The notes: generated by a model from the letters alone, not told the origin. A DNA stretch of 64,000 nucleotides from Pantoea sp. Brub (GCA_016642085.1 VOQV01000001.1:62001-126000), one strand, 5' to 3'. Counted from the first letter of the stretch, positions 9,875-21,916 are shown. Translations and numbers: made by a program.

Positions 9875-10549
9875 ATGAAAAAATATTTATTATCTCCATC
9901 AATGATTGCAGCTAATTTTGCTATCTTAGGTAAAGAAATGAAAGATGTAATAAATGCAGGAGCAGACATAATTCATTTTGACGTTATGGATAATCATTAT
10001 GCTCCTAATTTAAGTGTTGGTCCAATGGTATTGAAATCTTTACGCCAATATGGAATTACTGCTCCTATTGATGTTCATTTAATGATCAATCCTGTAGATT
10101 CAATAATTCCTGAATTCGTAAAAGCTGGTGCTAATTCTATTAATTTTCATCCTGAAACTACTAATCATATTGAGAGAACTATTCAATTAATTAAACAAAA
10201 TGGTTGTAAAGTTGGTTTAGTTTTTAATCCTACTACATTATTAAATTATTTGAATTATATTATAGATAAAATAGATATAATCATTTTAATGTCAGTTAAT
10301 CCAGGGTTTTGTGGTCAAACATTTATTCCTAGTACATTAAGAAAATTAAATGAAGCACGTAAATTAATTGATCAAAGTGGGTATGAGATTACTCTTGCAG
10401 TAGATGGTGGAATAACCATGAATAATATAGACAAGCTTGCTGAAGCTGGCGCTAATATGTTTATTATAGGTTCTGCAATTTTTGATTATTCCGATTATCA
10501 AATAGTCATTAATAATATGCGTAAAAAATTAATAAAAACTTATATGTAA
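9875..10549 (+). CDS. rpe: Ribulose-phosphate 3-epimerase
   Basis: Interconverts ribulose 5-phosphate and xylulose 5-phosphate in the pentose phosphate pathway. It is a 224-residue TIM barrel (E. coli 225). Conserved active-site stretches are [10 protein letters not shown] at the N-terminus, the metal-binding [20 protein letters not shown], the phosphate loop [12 protein letters not shown] and the catalytic aspartate in AVDGGI. It follows dam by 50 bases, with a ribosome-binding AGGA just ahead of the ATG, so dam and rpe are probably co-transcribed. gph, between rpe and trpS in E. coli, is absent. Confidence 0.97.
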   Translation: MKKYLLSPSMIAANFAILGKEMKDVINAGADIIHFDVMDNHYAPNLSVGPMVLKSLRQYGITAPIDVHLMINPVDSIIPEFVKAGANSINFHPETTNHIERTIQLIKQNGCKVGLVFNPTTLLNYLNYIIDKIDIIILMSVNPGFCGQTFIPSTLRKLNEARKLIDQSGYEITLAVDGGITMNNIDKLAEAGANMFIIGSAIFDYSDYQIVINNMRKKLIKTYM

Positions 10550-10740
10550 TTTGATTAATTAAATTATAATATTTACTATAACTATTTTAGTTGCTTATTA
10601 TGTAATAACATTGTGAGTATGTCAAAACTATATATTTTATATATATTGGTTAATATTTATATTAATATAAATATATTTATAGCACAGATTATTAATTTAT
10701 AAATATTGAAATATTTTAAATATACTTAAAGGAACTAAGT

Positions 10741-11751
10741 ATGAACAAACCTGTAGTTTTTAGTGCTGCTCAACCATCAGGCGAATTAACTATTGGAAAT
10801 TACATAGGAGCATTAAATCAATGGGTACAAATGCAAGATAATTTTAAATGCATGTATTGTATTGTTGATTTACATACTATTACAGTTTTTCAAAATTCTA
10901 ATATATTAAATAAAACTATTTTAGATACATTAGCTATTTATTTAGCATGTGGAATAGATCCAAATAAAAGTATTATTTTTGTACAATCACATGTAGTAGA
11001 GCATACTCAGCTTTTTTGGATTTTAAATTGTCATACTTATTATGGAGAACTTTCTCGTATGACACAATTTAAAAATAAGATAACATCTAAAAAAAAAATC
11101 AATGCAGGTTTATTTAATTATCCAGTACTAATGGCATCTGATATTTTATTATATAATACTGATCAAGTACCAGTAGGAGAAGATCAAAAGCAACATGTAG
11201 AGCTTAGTCGTAAGATTGCACAACGTTTTAATTCTAAATATGGTAATCTTTTTAAAATACCAGATCCTGTTATTGCTAATTCAGGATCAAAAATTATGTC
11301 TCTTTTAGAGCCTAACAAAAAAATGTCTAAATCTGATTGTAACCGTAATAATGTTATAAGTTTGCTAGAAAATCCAAAATATGTTATTGATAAAATTAAA
11401 CGAGCAGTAACTGATTCTACATATCCACCAGTAATTAATTATGACATAAAAGAAAAACCAGGTATTTCAAATCTATTAGTTATATTATCATATTTAACTA
11501 ATACAAATATTACTCAATTAGAAAAAGATTTTAAAGGACAAATGTATAGTCAATTAAAACATGCAGTCGCAGAAGTAGTTTCTTCAAAGCTAAAAAACTT
11601 ACAGGAAAAATATCAATATTACCGCAATGATGAACCATCTCTTAAACAGATTATGTTAGATGGAGCAAATAAAGCACGTCTTCAAGCTAGAAAAACTTTA
11701 ATTAAAGTTTATAAAGCAATTGGATTGTATATCGATTTTGATATTTTATAA
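10741..11751 (+). CDS. trpS: Tryptophanyl-tRNA synthetase
   Basis: Charges tRNA-Trp; the only tRNA in this window is its substrate (38282-38355). It is a class I synthetase of 336 residues (E. coli 334). The HIGH-type signature appears as [13 protein letters not shown], and the KMSKS loop is KKMSKSD near residue 195. The segment [14 protein letters not shown], which binds the tryptophan side of the active site, is intact. An AAGGA ribosome-binding site lies just upstream of the ATG. Convergent with crp, with a strong hairpin between. Confidence 0.98.
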   Translation: MNKPVVFSAAQPSGELTIGNYIGALNQWVQMQDNFKCMYCIVDLHTITVFQNSNILNKTILDTLAIYLACGIDPNKSIIFVQSHVVEHTQLFWILNCHTYYGELSRMTQFKNKITSKKKINAGLFNYPVLMASDILLYNTDQVPVGEDQKQHVELSRKIAQRFNSKYGNLFKIPDPVIANSGSKIMSLLEPNKKMSKSDCNRNNVISLLENPKYVIDKIKRAVTDSTYPPVINYDIKEKPGISNLLVILSYLTNTNITQLEKDFKGQMYSQLKHAVAEVVSSKLKNLQEKYQYYRNDEPSLKQIMLDGANKARLQARKTLIKVYKAIGLYIDFDIL

Positions 11752-12001
11752 CTATTTTAGTTATTTCATAAATTATATTTTATCATGCAATTATTAATCA
11801 TAATTTATTTACTTTAATATATTAGATGTATATATTGTTGAATAAAAAAAATAAAACGTTCTTATATTATGTAACTATAAATTGTTTTTTTTAATAACTT
11901 TAAATGCTAAATGTACTTTGCTAAAGCATTGTGTTAAATAAATCTGAACGTAAATTTTATATCAATAATATAAGAGTTTGTTATTAATAATTAAATATCA
12001 A

Positions 12002-12041
12002 TATTAACGACATGAATGCATCATGTCTCATGTCGTTAATA
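12002..12041. terminator. Bidirectional hairpin between trpS and crp
   Basis: A perfect 14-bp stem (12002-12015 with 12028-12041, core TTAACGACATGA) with a 12-base loop ends 7 bases from the crp stop. It lies between two convergent genes. Neither side has a clean T-run, so termination is inferred from position and stem strength. Confidence 0.6.
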
Positions 12042-12048
12042 AAATGTC

Positions 12049-12681
12049 TTAACGTGTTCCATAAACGACTATAGTTTTACCATGTGCAGATATTAGATTT
12101 TTTATTTCTAATGTTTTTAAAATACGTCCTACTGTCTCACGTGAACAACCAACAATTTGACCAATTTCTTGACGGGTAATTTTAATTTGCATACCATCAG
12201 GATGAGTAATAGCATCTGGTTCTTTAGCCAGATTAATTAATGCTTGAGCAATACGATCTGTTACATCAAGAAATGCAAGATTTTTAACTTTCTCTGATGT
12301 TAATTGTAAACGACGAGCAATTTGTGACGATAAGCGTATTAATATTTCTGGATTTATTTGAATTAATTGATGAAATTTTTTATATGAAATTTCTGCTACT
12401 TCACATGCAATTTTAGCACGTACCCAAACATTGCGTTTTTGATTCTCTTCGAATAATCCAATTTCTCCGATAAAATCACCATGATTAAGATAAGAAAGAA
12501 TCATTTCTTTACCTTCATCATCTTTAATTAAAACTACTACTGATCCTTTTAAGATATAATAAAGTGTTTCAGCTTTTTCACCTTGGTAAATTATAGTACT
12601 TTTGGATGGATATTTATGAATATGACAATGCGACAAAAACCATTCAATTGTAGAATCTATTTGTGGTTTACCGAAAACCAT
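12049..12681 (-). CDS. crp: cAMP receptor protein, global transcription regulator
   Basis: CRP binds cAMP and activates many promoters. The protein has 210 residues including Met, as in E. coli. The cAMP domain ([12 protein letters not shown]) and the DNA-recognition helix [10 protein letters not shown] (Arg, Glu and Arg contacts intact) are nearly identical to E. coli. One difference stands out: the phosphate-binding pair Arg82-Ser83 of E. coli is Arg-Asn here ([10 protein letters not shown]), while Thr127-Ser128 (LTSEK) is kept. Whether cAMP still binds is open; cyaA is not in the window. A good ribosome-binding AAAGGA lies 8 bases before the start. Confidence 0.97.
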   Translation of the reverse strand: MVFGKPQIDSTIEWFLSHCHIHKYPSKSTIIYQGEKAETLYYILKGSVVVLIKDDEGKEMILSYLNHGDFIGEIGLFEENQKRNVWVRAKIACEVAEISYKKFHQLIQINPEILIRLSSQIARRLQLTSEKVKNLAFLDVTDRIAQALINLAKEPDAITHPDGMQIKITRQEIGQIVGCSRETVGRILKTLEIKNLISAHGKTIVVYGTR

Positions 12682-13931
12682 TTGCTAATGTCCTTTATTG
12701 TAATCACACTATAAAAATATAAATTACATACTTTTAAAAAAAAAATAAAAGAATATTACTTAAAAATCAAATTCAATAATATTATAATTGATTAAAATAT
12801 AAATAAATTTCTTGAAATATTGTTTATTTATTTTTTTAAATTTAATTAATTAATTGATGAATTAAATTTAAATATTTCATGAAAACATATTAGCTATTTA
12901 TTCAAAAGTAATTTACAATTAGTTAAATATAAATCAAGATACTTCATAAAATATACATATATATTATCTCTAAAAAGATAATAATGTAATTATATTATAT
13001 TGTTTTGAATAATAAATGCCATTATAATTTGGTATAATATCACTTGTATTAATAAAGATAAATAGAAATATTTAATTAAACATACTTGATATCTACATTT
13101 ATTAAATTATAATGTTTAATATAAATTAAATATTATTTATTAATATAAATATCATTTTAACTTTATTTATGATAAGTATTTAATGGTTATTATCAATCTA
13201 GAAAATTTTAAAAATAATTTAATTTTGTAAATTGATGGGAAATAACTATCAAAAAAATATATTACTAAGTAAATATAGATTATAATTTCAAAAATAATAT
13301 CATCACTTGTTGCTAGTGATAAATATCTTATTTTGGTATAACATAAATAATATATTCATTTATAAAAATAAAACTTATTATCAACATACTATTTTAGCAT
13401 ATGTTAAATAGCATATATTATTTATGTTAAAATGAACTATTCAGTTAATACAAAATCGGTCAATGTAACTTTAAACTTATTTGTTTTTAGTAAAAATTAT
13501 CATTTATGATTTAATATCATAAATATATTACTATATAATCATAAATTATTTAATAAAAATATTTTGATTTATTATACAATATTTATATTTTTATAATATG
13601 TCATACACATATATAAATAATGTTACGAATTGATTAATCTAAAAATAATTAAATTTTTTAGCAAAAATAAATATGTTATTTTGTATTTTTTGATGTATGC
13701 TGCATGTTTTATAATATTAGAATGTTAAAGCAGATACTAGTGTTGATTATATTAATTTAATTATAAGTAATAATTAAATTAAATATTTTTACAATAAATT
13801 AAAAATCAATATAATACTATCAATAATAAAGAAAGTATCATTTTTATTGGTATAATATTGCTATATTAATTTAAATTCATGTAATTTTATAATTATTATT
13901 TTAATAATAAACATAAGGAATCATTTGCTTT
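12682..13931. other. 1.25-kb gene-free stretch between crp and tusD
   Basis: The longest interval without a gene. No frame has coding character, and no tRNA or known small RNA is recognisable. It contains three copies of a promoter-like motif TTGGTATAA(T/C)AT on the plus strand (13029, 13333, 13847), a small hairpin at 13302-13320 (ATCACT/AGTGAT) and a candidate promoter at 13690-13717. In E. coli many genes (for example fkpA, slyD, slyX) lie in this interval; no remnant of them could be read. Confidence 0.65.
13847..13858 (+). promoter_or_regulatory. Extended -10 promoter candidate for tusDCB
   Basis: TTGGTATAATAT contains TGnTATAAT, an extended -10 element, about 75 bases before the tusD start. 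No convincing -35 lies 17 bases upstream. In such AT-rich DNA TATAAT alone is weak evidence; the TG and the repetition of the motif at 13029 and 13333 add some support. Confidence 0.4.
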
Positions 13932-14315
13932 ATGCGTTATAACTTATTAGTCACTGGTCCACCTTATGGTACACAACAAGCAACTAGTGCTATAATGTTT
14001 TCACGTGCTCTTATAAAAACTGGTCATGAATTGCAAAGTATTTTTTTTTATAGAGAAGGTGTATCTAATGCCAATAAATTTATTATTCCTGCTAATAATT
14101 TTAATTTAGTAAGTGAATGGCAAACTTTGAGTAAAAAACAAGGAATTAAACTTTATGTATGCATAACAGCTGCTTTATCAAGAGGGATAATTAATTTAAA
14201 GGAATCTAAACAATATAATTTAACTGGATATAACTTACAATCTTATTTTGAGTTAACTGGATTAGGAACTTTTGCAAAATTGATAATTGATTGTGATCGT
14301 GTGGTTCAATTTTAA
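13932..14315 (+). CDS. tusD: tRNA 2-thiouridine sulfurtransferase subunit TusD
   Basis: Part of the TusBCD complex that relays persulfide sulfur from TusA to TusE for 2-thiolation of U34 in tRNA-Lys, -Glu and -Gln. It is a DsrE-fold protein of 127 residues (E. coli 128). The active-site cysteine lies in YVCITAALSRG, and the N-terminus NLLVTGPPYGTQQA and C-terminus CDRVVQF match the family. Its stop overlaps the tusC start by one base (TAATG), a sign of translational coupling. The three tus genes run directly into the str operon, as in E. coli. Confidence 0.96.
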   Translation: MRYNLLVTGPPYGTQQATSAIMFSRALIKTGHELQSIFFYREGVSNANKFIIPANNFNLVSEWQTLSKKQGIKLYVCITAALSRGIINLKESKQYNLTGYNLQSYFELTGLGTFAKLIIDCDRVVQF

Positions 14316-14677
14316 TGAAAAATATAGCTTTTATTTTTACTCGTACGCCATATGGTAGCAGCGTAGGTTTAGAAGGACTAAATGCTGCACTATCTATTAG
14401 TACATTTACTACTGATATCGGTCTTTTTTTTATTGGAGATGGAGTATTACAACTGTATAGTCAACAAAATGCTAATGTTATCTTAAATCATTGTTATCTT
14501 TCTACTTTTAGTGTATTAAAGTGTTTTAATATTAAAAGTTTTTTTTTATCTAAAGATTCCTTAACAGAACGTGGTTTATTAATTGCAAATTTATATAAAT
14601 CATTACATATTAAAATAATAACCCTTCAAGAAATACGAAAACAATTAACAAAATATAATCATATTCTTACGTTTTAG
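14315..14677 (+). CDS. tusC: tRNA 2-thiouridine sulfurtransferase subunit TusC
   Basis: Second DsrE/F-like subunit of TusBCD, 120 residues (E. coli 119). It opens with KNIAFIFTRTPYGSSVGLEGLNAAL and has the family pattern DIGLFFIGDGVLQL. The ATG overlaps the tusD stop by one base; tusB follows 13 bases after its stop. Sequence is less conserved than TusD but length and order leave little doubt. Confidence 0.94.
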   Translation: MKNIAFIFTRTPYGSSVGLEGLNAALSISTFTTDIGLFFIGDGVLQLYSQQNANVILNHCYLSTFSVLKCFNIKSFFLSKDSLTERGLLIANLYKSLHIKIITLQEIRKQLTKYNHILTF

Positions 14678-14690
14678 GCATAAATTTAAA

Positions 14691-14984
14691 ATGTTACATA
14701 CCATAATGAATTCTCCTACTTATAGCGATTTTATATCATTGTTATCTATAATAGATATTACAGATGAAATCTTATTACTACAAGATGGAGTAATAACAGC
14801 AATAGATGGTAACTTAATGTTAAAAAAAATATTAAATATAAATTTTTCTATAAATATATGGGTGCTAGAAGAAGATCTGATTGCGAGAGGTTTAATAAAA
14901 CAACTTTCAGATAAAATCATGATAACAGATTATATTGGTTTTGTAAACTTAACATTAAAACATCAACAACAAATGGTTTGGTAA
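14691..14984 (+). CDS. tusB: tRNA 2-thiouridine sulfurtransferase subunit TusB
   Basis: Third subunit of TusBCD, 97 residues (E. coli 95). It starts MLHTIMNSPTYSDF, followed by EILLLQDGVITAIDGN and EEDLIARGL, and ends in LKHQQQMVW, each matching the E. coli protein. Retention of all three subunits implies that the whole thiolation relay (TusA, TusE, MnmA) is kept elsewhere. The str operon promoter candidate starts 23 bases after its stop. Confidence 0.94.
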   Translation: MLHTIMNSPTYSDFISLLSIIDITDEILLLQDGVITAIDGNLMLKKILNINFSINIWVLEEDLIARGLIKQLSDKIMITDYIGFVNLTLKHQQQMVW

Positions 14985-15006
14985 TTTTATAATATTCTAT
15001 TTATAC

Positions 15007-15035
15007 TTGACAGTATTATAAGAGAAATCTAATAT
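15007..15035 (+). promoter_or_regulatory. Sigma-70 promoter of the str operon
   Basis: A consensus -35 TTGACA (15007-15012), a 17-base spacer and -10 TAATAT (15030-15035) lie upstream of the rpsL start at 15078. This is one of the best promoter matches in the window and is placed where the E. coli S12 operon promoter lies. Confidence 0.65.
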
Positions 15036-15077
15036 TTTCAATATTTATTAAATAAACATGAATCTAGGAATGGTTTT

Positions 15078-15452
15078 ATGACAACAATTAATCAATTAGT
15101 TAGGAAATCACGTATCCATAAAATTATTAAAAGCAATGTACCAGCGTTAGAATCTTGTCCACAAAAACGAGGTGTATGTACTCGTGTATATACTACAACA
15201 CCCAAAAAACCAAATTCAGCATTACGTAAAGTTTGTCGTGTACGTTTAACTAATAACTTTGAAGTTACTTCTTATATAGGTGGTGAAGGACATAATCTAC
15301 AAGAACATTCTGTAGTTCTTATTAGAGGAGGTAGAGTGAAAGATCTACCAGGTGTACGTTATCATACAATAAGAGGAGCTTTAGATTGTGGTGGTGTTAA
15401 AGAAAGAAAACAAGCACGATCAAAATATGGTGTAAAAAAAATAAAAAAATAA
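15078..15452 (+). CDS. rpsL: 30S ribosomal protein S12
   Basis: S12 lies at the decoding centre and monitors codon-anticodon pairing. 124 residues, the E. coli length. The streptomycin-region segment [18 protein letters not shown] and the second loop [13 protein letters not shown], with its aspartate that is beta-methylthiolated in E. coli, are conserved. First gene of the str operon (rpsL-rpsG-fusA-tuf) and probably transcribed from the promoter just upstream. Confidence 0.99.
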   Translation: MTTINQLVRKSRIHKIIKSNVPALESCPQKRGVCTRVYTTTPKKPNSALRKVCRVRLTNNFEVTSYIGGEGHNLQEHSVVLIRGGRVKDLPGVRYHTIRGALDCGGVKERKQARSKYGVKKIKK

Positions 15453-15523
15453 CTTTTATTTATTAAATGATACATTATTAAAATAATATTGATATATTAA
15501 TCAAATTACTAACGGAGTAATAT

Positions 15524-15994
15524 ATGCCACGTCGTCGTGTTATTGGGCAACGCAAAATTTTACCAGATCCACGATTTGGTTCAGAGTTATTAGGTAAATT
15601 TATAAATATTTTAATGATTAATGGTAAAAAATCCATTTCTGAATCAATAGTTTATTCTGCTCTGAAAGAATTAGCTAAACGTTTTAACAAAAATGAATTA
15701 GAAATTTTTGAAATTGCTTTAGAAAATGTACGACCAACAATTGAAGTTAAATCACGTCGTGTTGGTGGTTCTACTTATCAAGTTCCTGTAGAAGTACGTC
15801 CAATTCGTCGCAACGCATTAGCAATGCGTTGGATTATAGAATCTGCTCGGAAAAGAAACGATAAGTCTATGATATTTAAATTAATTAATGAATTAACTGA
15901 TGCTAAGGAAAATAAAGGAGCAGCAGTTAAAAAAAGAGAAGAAGTTCATAAAACAGCAGAAGCAAACAAAGCTTTTGCTCATTATCGTTGGTAA
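15524..15994 (+). CDS. rpsG: 30S ribosomal protein S7
   Basis: S7 nucleates assembly of the 30S head by binding the 3' domain of 16S rRNA. 156 residues, starting [21 protein letters not shown] and ending [11 protein letters not shown]; this is the shorter form of the protein without the C-terminal tail of the E. coli K-12 version. In E. coli S7 represses the str mRNA by binding the rpsL-rpsG spacer; here that spacer is 71 bases of A+T with no obvious structure, so this control may be lost. Confidence 0.98.
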   Translation: MPRRRVIGQRKILPDPRFGSELLGKFINILMINGKKSISESIVYSALKELAKRFNKNELEIFEIALENVRPTIEVKSRRVGGSTYQVPVEVRPIRRNALAMRWIIESARKRNDKSMIFKLINELTDAKENKGAAVKKREEVHKTAEANKAFAHYRW

Positions 15995-16078
15995 TATACT
16001 AAAATAAAATTATATTGTTTCAACAAACAAATCATATCTAAATTTATTATTATTAATAAATAAAAGTTTGTTTAAGGT

Positions 16079-16105
16079 TTGACATATTTAAATTATTTTT
16101 AAAAT
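16079..16105 (+). promoter_or_regulatory. Weak promoter candidate before fusA
   Basis: TTGACA at 16079-16084 is followed by TAAAAT at 16100-16105, with a short 15-base spacer. It would give fusA and tuf a promoter of their own. Spacing is suboptimal, so support is limited. Confidence 0.3.
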
Positions 16106-16124
16106 CTAGAATTTGAGGAACACA

Positions 16125-18236
16125 ATGGCTCGCAAAACGCCCATTACAAATTACCGAAATATTGGTATTAGTGCACATATTGATGCTGGGAAAACTACTA
16201 CAACTGAACGCATTTTATTTTATACTGGAGTAAATCATAAAATTGGTGAAGTGCATGATGGAGCAGCTACTATGGACTGGATGGCACAAGAACAGGAAAG
16301 AGGTATTACAATTACTTCTGCTGCTACTACAACATTTTGGTCTGGTATGGCTAATCAATTTAAACCTCATAGAATTAATATTATTGATACTCCAGGACAT
16401 GTAGATTTTACTATAGAAGTAGAAAGATCTATGCGTGTTTTAGATGGAGCAGTAATGATTTACTGTGCAGTTGGTGGTGTTCAACCACAATCTGAAACTG
16501 TATGGCGCCAAGCAAATAAATATAAAGTTCCAAGAATTGCATTTGTTAATAAAATGGATAGAATGGGTGCTGACTTTCTAAAAGTTGTAGCACAACTCAA
16601 AAATCGTTTAGGTGCTAATCCAGTTCCTCTACAACTAGCAATTGGAGCTGAAGAAAAATTTACAGGAGTTATTGATCTAATTAAAATGAAAGCTATTCAT
16701 TGGAATGAAGATGATCAAGGAGTTATCTTTAAATATGAAAGCATACCAATTAATATGATAAATTTAGCTAAAATCTGGCATCAAAATTTAATTGATGCTG
16801 CTGTGGAATCATCTGACGAATTATTAGATAAGTATTTTAATGAAGAAAAACTTAGCGAAATAGAAATCAAAAATGCTTTGCGTAAAAGAGTATTAAATAA
16901 TGAAATTATACCTGTCATCTGTGGATCTGCTTTTAAAAACAAAGGTGTACAAGCATTATTAGATGCTATTATAGATTATTTACCAGCTCCCACTGATATA
17001 CCTGCAGTTAATGGAATATTAAATGATATGGATAATGAAATACAGATTAGAAAAGCTGAAGATACACAACCATTTGCTGCTTTAGCTTTTAAAATAGCAA
17101 ACGATCCATTTGTTGGTAACTTGACTTTTTTTCGTGTTTATTCTGGTATAGTAAAATCTGGAGATGTTGTATTTAATTCTGTAAAATCTCAAAAAGAGCG
17201 TTTTGGCCGCATAGTACAAATGCATGCAAATAAACGGGAAGAAATTAAAGAAGTACGTGCAGGTGATATAGCTGCTGCTATAGGATTAAAAGATGTAATA
17301 ACTGGCGACACTCTATGTGATTTAAATCAACCAATAGTTCTAGAACGTATGGAATTTCCTGAACCGGTGATTTCTATTGCTGTTGAACCTAAGACAAAAG
17401 CCGATCAAGAAAAAATGAGTGTTGCTTTAAATCGTTTAGCAAAAGAAGATCCATCTTTTCGTGTTTGGACTGATTTAGAATCTAATCAAACTATTATTGC
17501 AGGGATGGGTGAATTACATTTAGACATAATTGTCGATCGTATGAAAAGAGAATTTAATGTTGAAGCTAATGTAGGTAAGCCGCAAGTATCTTATCGAGAA
17601 ACTATACGAGAAAAAGTTATAGATATTGAAGGTAAATATATAAAACAATCTGGTGGTCGTGGACAATATGGTCATGTTGTAATAGATCTTTATCCATTAT
17701 TAAAGTTAAACCATAATAATTATGAATTTATCAATGATATTAAAAGTGGTGTTATTCCTAATGAATACATTTCCGCAATTGACAAAGGAATTCAAGAACA
17801 GTTAAAAGCAGGTCCATTAGCTGGTTATCCAGTAGTTGATATTGGTGTACGTTTACATTTTGGATCGTATCATGATGTAGATTCATCAGAATTAGCATTT
17901 AAAATAGCTGCATCTATAGCATTTAAAAATGGATTTAAACAAGCCAAACCTATTTTACTTGAACCTATAATGAAAGTTGAAGTAGAAACACCAGAAGAAA
18001 ATACAGGGGATGTTATTGGTGATTTAAGCAGTCGTAGAGGTGTTCTTAAAGGGCAAGAGTCAAATTCAATGGGTGTTATTATATATTCAGAAGTTCCTTT
18101 ATCTGAAATGTTTGGTTATGCAACTCAATTACGTTCTTTAACTAAAGGTCGTGCTTCTTACTCAATGGAATTTATTAGATACGATGAGGCGCCAAATAAT
18201 ATTGCTCAATCTGTTATTGAAGTTCGTAGTAAATAA
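16125..18236 (+). CDS. fusA: Elongation factor G
   Basis: GTPase that drives translocation and, with RRF, ribosome recycling. The start is placed at the ATG at 16125 ([16 protein letters not shown]), which matches E. coli and has GAGGA six bases upstream; a TTG at 16113 would add four residues. 703 residues (E. coli 704). GTPase motifs: [10 protein letters not shown], the switch 2 DTPGHVDF and NKMDRMGAD. Domain IV and V segments ([37 protein letters not shown]) are intact. Confidence 0.99.
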   Translation: MARKTPITNYRNIGISAHIDAGKTTTTERILFYTGVNHKIGEVHDGAATMDWMAQEQERGITITSAATTTFWSGMANQFKPHRINIIDTPGHVDFTIEVERSMRVLDGAVMIYCAVGGVQPQSETVWRQANKYKVPRIAFVNKMDRMGADFLKVVAQLKNRLGANPVPLQLAIGAEEKFTGVIDLIKMKAIHWNEDDQGVIFKYESIPINMINLAKIWHQNLIDAAVESSDELLDKYFNEEKLSEIEIKNALRKRVLNNEIIPVICGSAFKNKGVQALLDAIIDYLPAPTDIPAVNGILNDMDNEIQIRKAEDTQPFAALAFKIANDPFVGNLTFFRVYSGIVKSGDVVFNSVKSQKERFGRIVQMHANKREEIKEVRAGDIAAAIGLKDVITGDTLCDLNQPIVLERMEFPEPVISIAVEPKTKADQEKMSVALNRLAKEDPSFRVWTDLESNQTIIAGMGELHLDIIVDRMKREFNVEANVGKPQVSYRETIREKVIDIEGKYIKQSGGRGQYGHVVIDLYPLLKLNHNNYEFINDIKSGVIPNEYISAIDKGIQEQLKAGPLAGYPVVDIGVRLHFGSYHDVDSSELAFKIAASIAFKNGFKQAKPILLEPIMKVEVETPEENTGDVIGDLSSRRGVLKGQESNSMGVIIYSEVPLSEMFGYATQLRSLTKGRASYSMEFIRYDEAPNNIAQSVIEVRSK

Positions 18237-18309
18237 AATATCTATAATAAAACTAAATAAATAATTTCTAGTTTAGAAAAAAATTATATAATAACTAAGG
18301 AATATCGCT

Positions 18310-19494
18310 ATGGCTAAAGAGCAATTTCAACGCAAAAAACTTCACATTAACGTAGGTACAATTGGTCATGTAGACCATGGTAAAACTACTTTAACTTCTG
18401 CTATTACTACTGTTTTATCAAAAAAATATGGTGGACGAGCTTGTGCATTTGAGCAAATTGATAATGCACCAGAAGAACAAGCTCGTGGTATAACCATTAA
18501 TACTTCTCACGTTGAATATGAAACATTATCTCGTCATTATGCTCATGTTGATTGTCCAGGACACGCTGATTATGTAAAAAATATGATAACTGGTGCAGCA
18601 CAAATGGATGGCGCAATTTTAGTAGTTGCCGCTACTGATGGTCCTATGCCGCAAACTAGAGAACATATATTATTAGCTCGTCAAGTTGGAGTGCCTCATA
18701 TAATTGTATTTTTAAATAAATGTGATTTAGTTGATGATGAAGAACTTTTAGAATTAGTTGAAATGGAAGTACGTGATTTATTATCTCAATATGATTTTCC
18801 AGGTGATAGTACACCAATTATTCGAGGGTCTGCTTTAAAAGCATTAGATGGTGAATCAGAATGGGAAGATAAAATCATGGAATTATCTAACTATCTTGAT
18901 AGTTACATTCCTGAACCAGTTCGTGCAATTAATTTGCCATTTTTGTTACCAATCGAAGACGTATTTTCAATTTCTGGTCGTGGTACAGTTGTTACTGGCA
19001 GAGTAGAACGTGGAATCATAAAGATCGGAGATGAAGTTGAAATAGTTGGCATTAAAAAAACAGTTAAATCAATTTGTACTGGCGTTGAAATGTTTCGTAA
19101 ACTATTAGATCAAGGACAGGCAGGAGAAAATTGTGGTATTTTATTACGTGGTATCAAAAGAGAAGATATACAAAGAGGTCAAGTATTATCTAAACCAGGT
19201 GCTATTAAACCACATATAAAATTTGAATCAGAAGTTTATGTTTTATCAAAAGATGAAGGTGGTCGTCATACTCCATTTTTTAAGGGTTATCGTCCTCAAT
19301 TTTATTTTCGCACAACTGATGTTACCGGTTCAGTAGAGCTTCCAAAAGATGTTGAAATGGTTATGCCTGGTGATAATATTAAAATGATTGTTAATCTTAT
19401 AAATCCAATTGCAATGGATGAAGGATTAAGATTTGCGATTCGTGAAGGTGGTAGAACGGTTGGTGCAGGTATTGTTTCTAAGGTTATTTCTTAA
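18310..19494 (+). CDS. tuf: Elongation factor Tu
   Basis: Delivers aminoacyl-tRNA to the ribosome. 394 residues, as in E. coli. GTP-binding motifs are [18 protein letters not shown] and NKCDLVDD; the domain II/III segments [13 protein letters not shown] and [30 protein letters not shown] are conserved. It lies in the tufA position at the end of the str operon, 73 bases after fusA. Whether a second copy (tufB) exists cannot be seen here. A hairpin 20 bases downstream probably ends the transcript. Confidence 0.99.
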   Translation: MAKEQFQRKKLHINVGTIGHVDHGKTTLTSAITTVLSKKYGGRACAFEQIDNAPEEQARGITINTSHVEYETLSRHYAHVDCPGHADYVKNMITGAAQMDGAILVVAATDGPMPQTREHILLARQVGVPHIIVFLNKCDLVDDEELLELVEMEVRDLLSQYDFPGDSTPIIRGSALKALDGESEWEDKIMELSNYLDSYIPEPVRAINLPFLLPIEDVFSISGRGTVVTGRVERGIIKIGDEVEIVGIKKTVKSICTGVEMFRKLLDQGQAGENCGILLRGIKREDIQRGQVLSKPGAIKPHIKFESEVYVLSKDEGGRHTPFFKGYRPQFYFRTTDVTGSVELPKDVEMVMPGDNIKMIVNLINPIAMDEGLRFAIREGGRTVGAGIVSKVIS

Positions 19495-20311
<817 letters not shown>

Positions 20312-20342
20312 TTTGTTATCGCACAATTGAGAGGCTACAATA

Positions 20343-20972
20343 ATGATTGGTTTAGTCGGTAAAAAATTAGGTATGACTTGTATCTTTAATAAAGATAGTT
20401 CATATATTCCAGTAACTGTAATCAAAGTTGAAGAAAATTATATTGTGCAGATTAAATCTTTAGAAAAAGATGGTTATCAAGCAATTCAAGTTACTACTGG
20501 TATTTATAAAACTAATCGTATGACTAAACCAAAAATTGGTCATTTTGCAAAAGTTGGTATTGAACCTGGTAGAGGATTATGGGAATTTCGAACTAACGAA
20601 TCTAAAAAATATTCTGTAGGTCAAATGATTAACATTGATATTTTTTCTGCATTTAATAAAGTTGACATAACCGGTATTTCAAAAGGTAAAGGTTTTGCTG
20701 GAACAGTCAAAAGATGGAACTTTAGAACACAAGATGCTTCTCATGGTAATTCATTATCCCATCGTGTTCCTGGTTCTATAGGTCAAAATCAAACGCCTGG
20801 TAGAGTATTCAAGGGAAAAAAAATGGCAGGTCATTTAGGTCATGAAAAAGTTACTATTCAAAGTTTAGATATAGTACAAATTGATAATAAACGCAAATTA
20901 CTACTAGTTAAAGGTTCTATTCCTGGTGCTATTGGTAGTGACGTAGTAATCCAGCCAGCATTAAAAAAATAG
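20343..20972 (+). CDS. rplC: 50S ribosomal protein L3
   Basis: L3 starts 50S assembly and reaches the peptidyl-transferase centre with its extended loop. 209 residues, as in E. coli. The loop segment with [27 protein letters not shown] sequence, including the Gln methylated by PrmB in E. coli (GQNQTPG), is present. Located 31 bases after rpsJ, with GAGAGGC upstream as ribosome-binding site. Confidence 0.99.
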   Translation: MIGLVGKKLGMTCIFNKDSSYIPVTVIKVEENYIVQIKSLEKDGYQAIQVTTGIYKTNRMTKPKIGHFAKVGIEPGRGLWEFRTNESKKYSVGQMINIDIFSAFNKVDITGISKGKGFAGTVKRWNFRTQDASHGNSLSHRVPGSIGQNQTPGRVFKGKKMAGHLGHEKVTIQSLDIVQIDNKRKLLLVKGSIPGAIGSDVVIQPALKK

Positions 20973-20985
20973 GAGACTAGTCATA

Positions 20986-21591
20986 ATGGAATTAGTGTTG
21001 CAAGATACTAAAAGTTCTATAACTGTTTCCAAATCTATTTTTGGTTTACCTTTTAATGAATCTTTAATTCATCAAGTAGTTGTTGCTTACGCATCTGGTG
21101 CTCGACAAGGTAGTCATGCACAAAAAAGTAAGGCTGAAGTAAGTGGTTCAGGTAAAAAACCTTGGCGTCAGAAAGGAACTGGTCGAGCAAGAGCAGGTTC
21201 TTTAAGAAGTCCTATTTGGCGTTCGGGTGGAGTTAGTTTTGCTGCAAAACCAAAAAATTATAGTCAAAAAGTTAATAAGAAAATGTATCGTGGTGCATTA
21301 AAAAGTATTTTTTCTGAGTTGATACGTCAAAATAGAATAATTGTTTTTAATTCGTTTATCATAGAAGAGCCAAAAACAAAATTGTTGATAAATAAACTTA
21401 AGGAAATATCTGTTAAAGATGTATTGATAATAATTAGTCAAATGGATAGAAAAATTTTTCTTTCAGCCCGTAATTTATATAGAGTTCATATAAAAACTGC
21501 AAATAATCTTGATCCTATTAGTCTGATCGGTTTCAAAAAAGTAATTATTACTGCTAGTGCAATTAAACAAATTGAAGGTATATTAGAATGA
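20986..21591 (+). CDS. rplD: 50S ribosomal protein L4
   Basis: L4 lines the exit tunnel and in E. coli represses the S10 operon by binding its leader. 201 residues, the E. coli length. The tunnel loop [18 protein letters not shown] is intact. The C-terminal part is more diverged from E. coli than the rest. The stop overlaps the rplW start (ATGA), indicating coupled translation. Confidence 0.98.
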   Translation: MELVLQDTKSSITVSKSIFGLPFNESLIHQVVVAYASGARQGSHAQKSKAEVSGSGKKPWRQKGTGRARAGSLRSPIWRSGGVSFAAKPKNYSQKVNKKMYRGALKSIFSELIRQNRIIVFNSFIIEEPKTKLLINKLKEISVKDVLIIISQMDRKIFLSARNLYRVHIKTANNLDPISLIGFKKVIITASAIKQIEGILE

Positions 21592-21890
21592 TTTATAAAG
21601 AACGTTTACTAAAGATAATACATTCTGCTCATGTTTCTGAAAAATCATCTAATATAGTTAAAGAACATAATACATTTACAATTAAAGTTGCTAAAAATTC
21701 AACTAAAAAAGAAATTAAAGATTCTATTCAAATGTTATTCGAAGTTAATGTAAAAAAAATTAATACTTTAATTATTAAAGGTAAAATTAAGCGCCGTAAA
21801 AACCATAATAGTTATTCTAAAAATTGGAAGAAAGCTTACATCACTTTAGCTCAAGGGCAAACTTTAAAATTTATTAACGGTGCTGAATAA
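21588..21890 (+). CDS. rplW: 50S ribosomal protein L23
   Basis: L23 sits at the tunnel exit and docks trigger factor and SRP. 100 residues, as in E. coli. Begins [21 protein letters not shown]. The tunnel-exit docking surface (HVSEKSS and [11 protein letters not shown]) is recognisable. Overlaps rplD by four bases. Confidence 0.98.
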   Translation: MIYKERLLKIIHSAHVSEKSSNIVKEHNTFTIKVAKNSTKKEIKDSIQMLFEVNVKKINTLIIKGKIKRRKNHNSYSKNWKKAYITLAQGQTLKFINGAE

Positions 21891-21916
21891 ATTGGAGGAA
21901 AAGGAAAAAAATAATA

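Noticed and set aside
12682..13931. Possible CRISPR array or mobile element in the large spacer
   Set aside because: The repeated 12-mer occurs only three times at irregular distances of 304 and 514 bases; there are no regular spacers, cas genes, transposase or terminal repeats.
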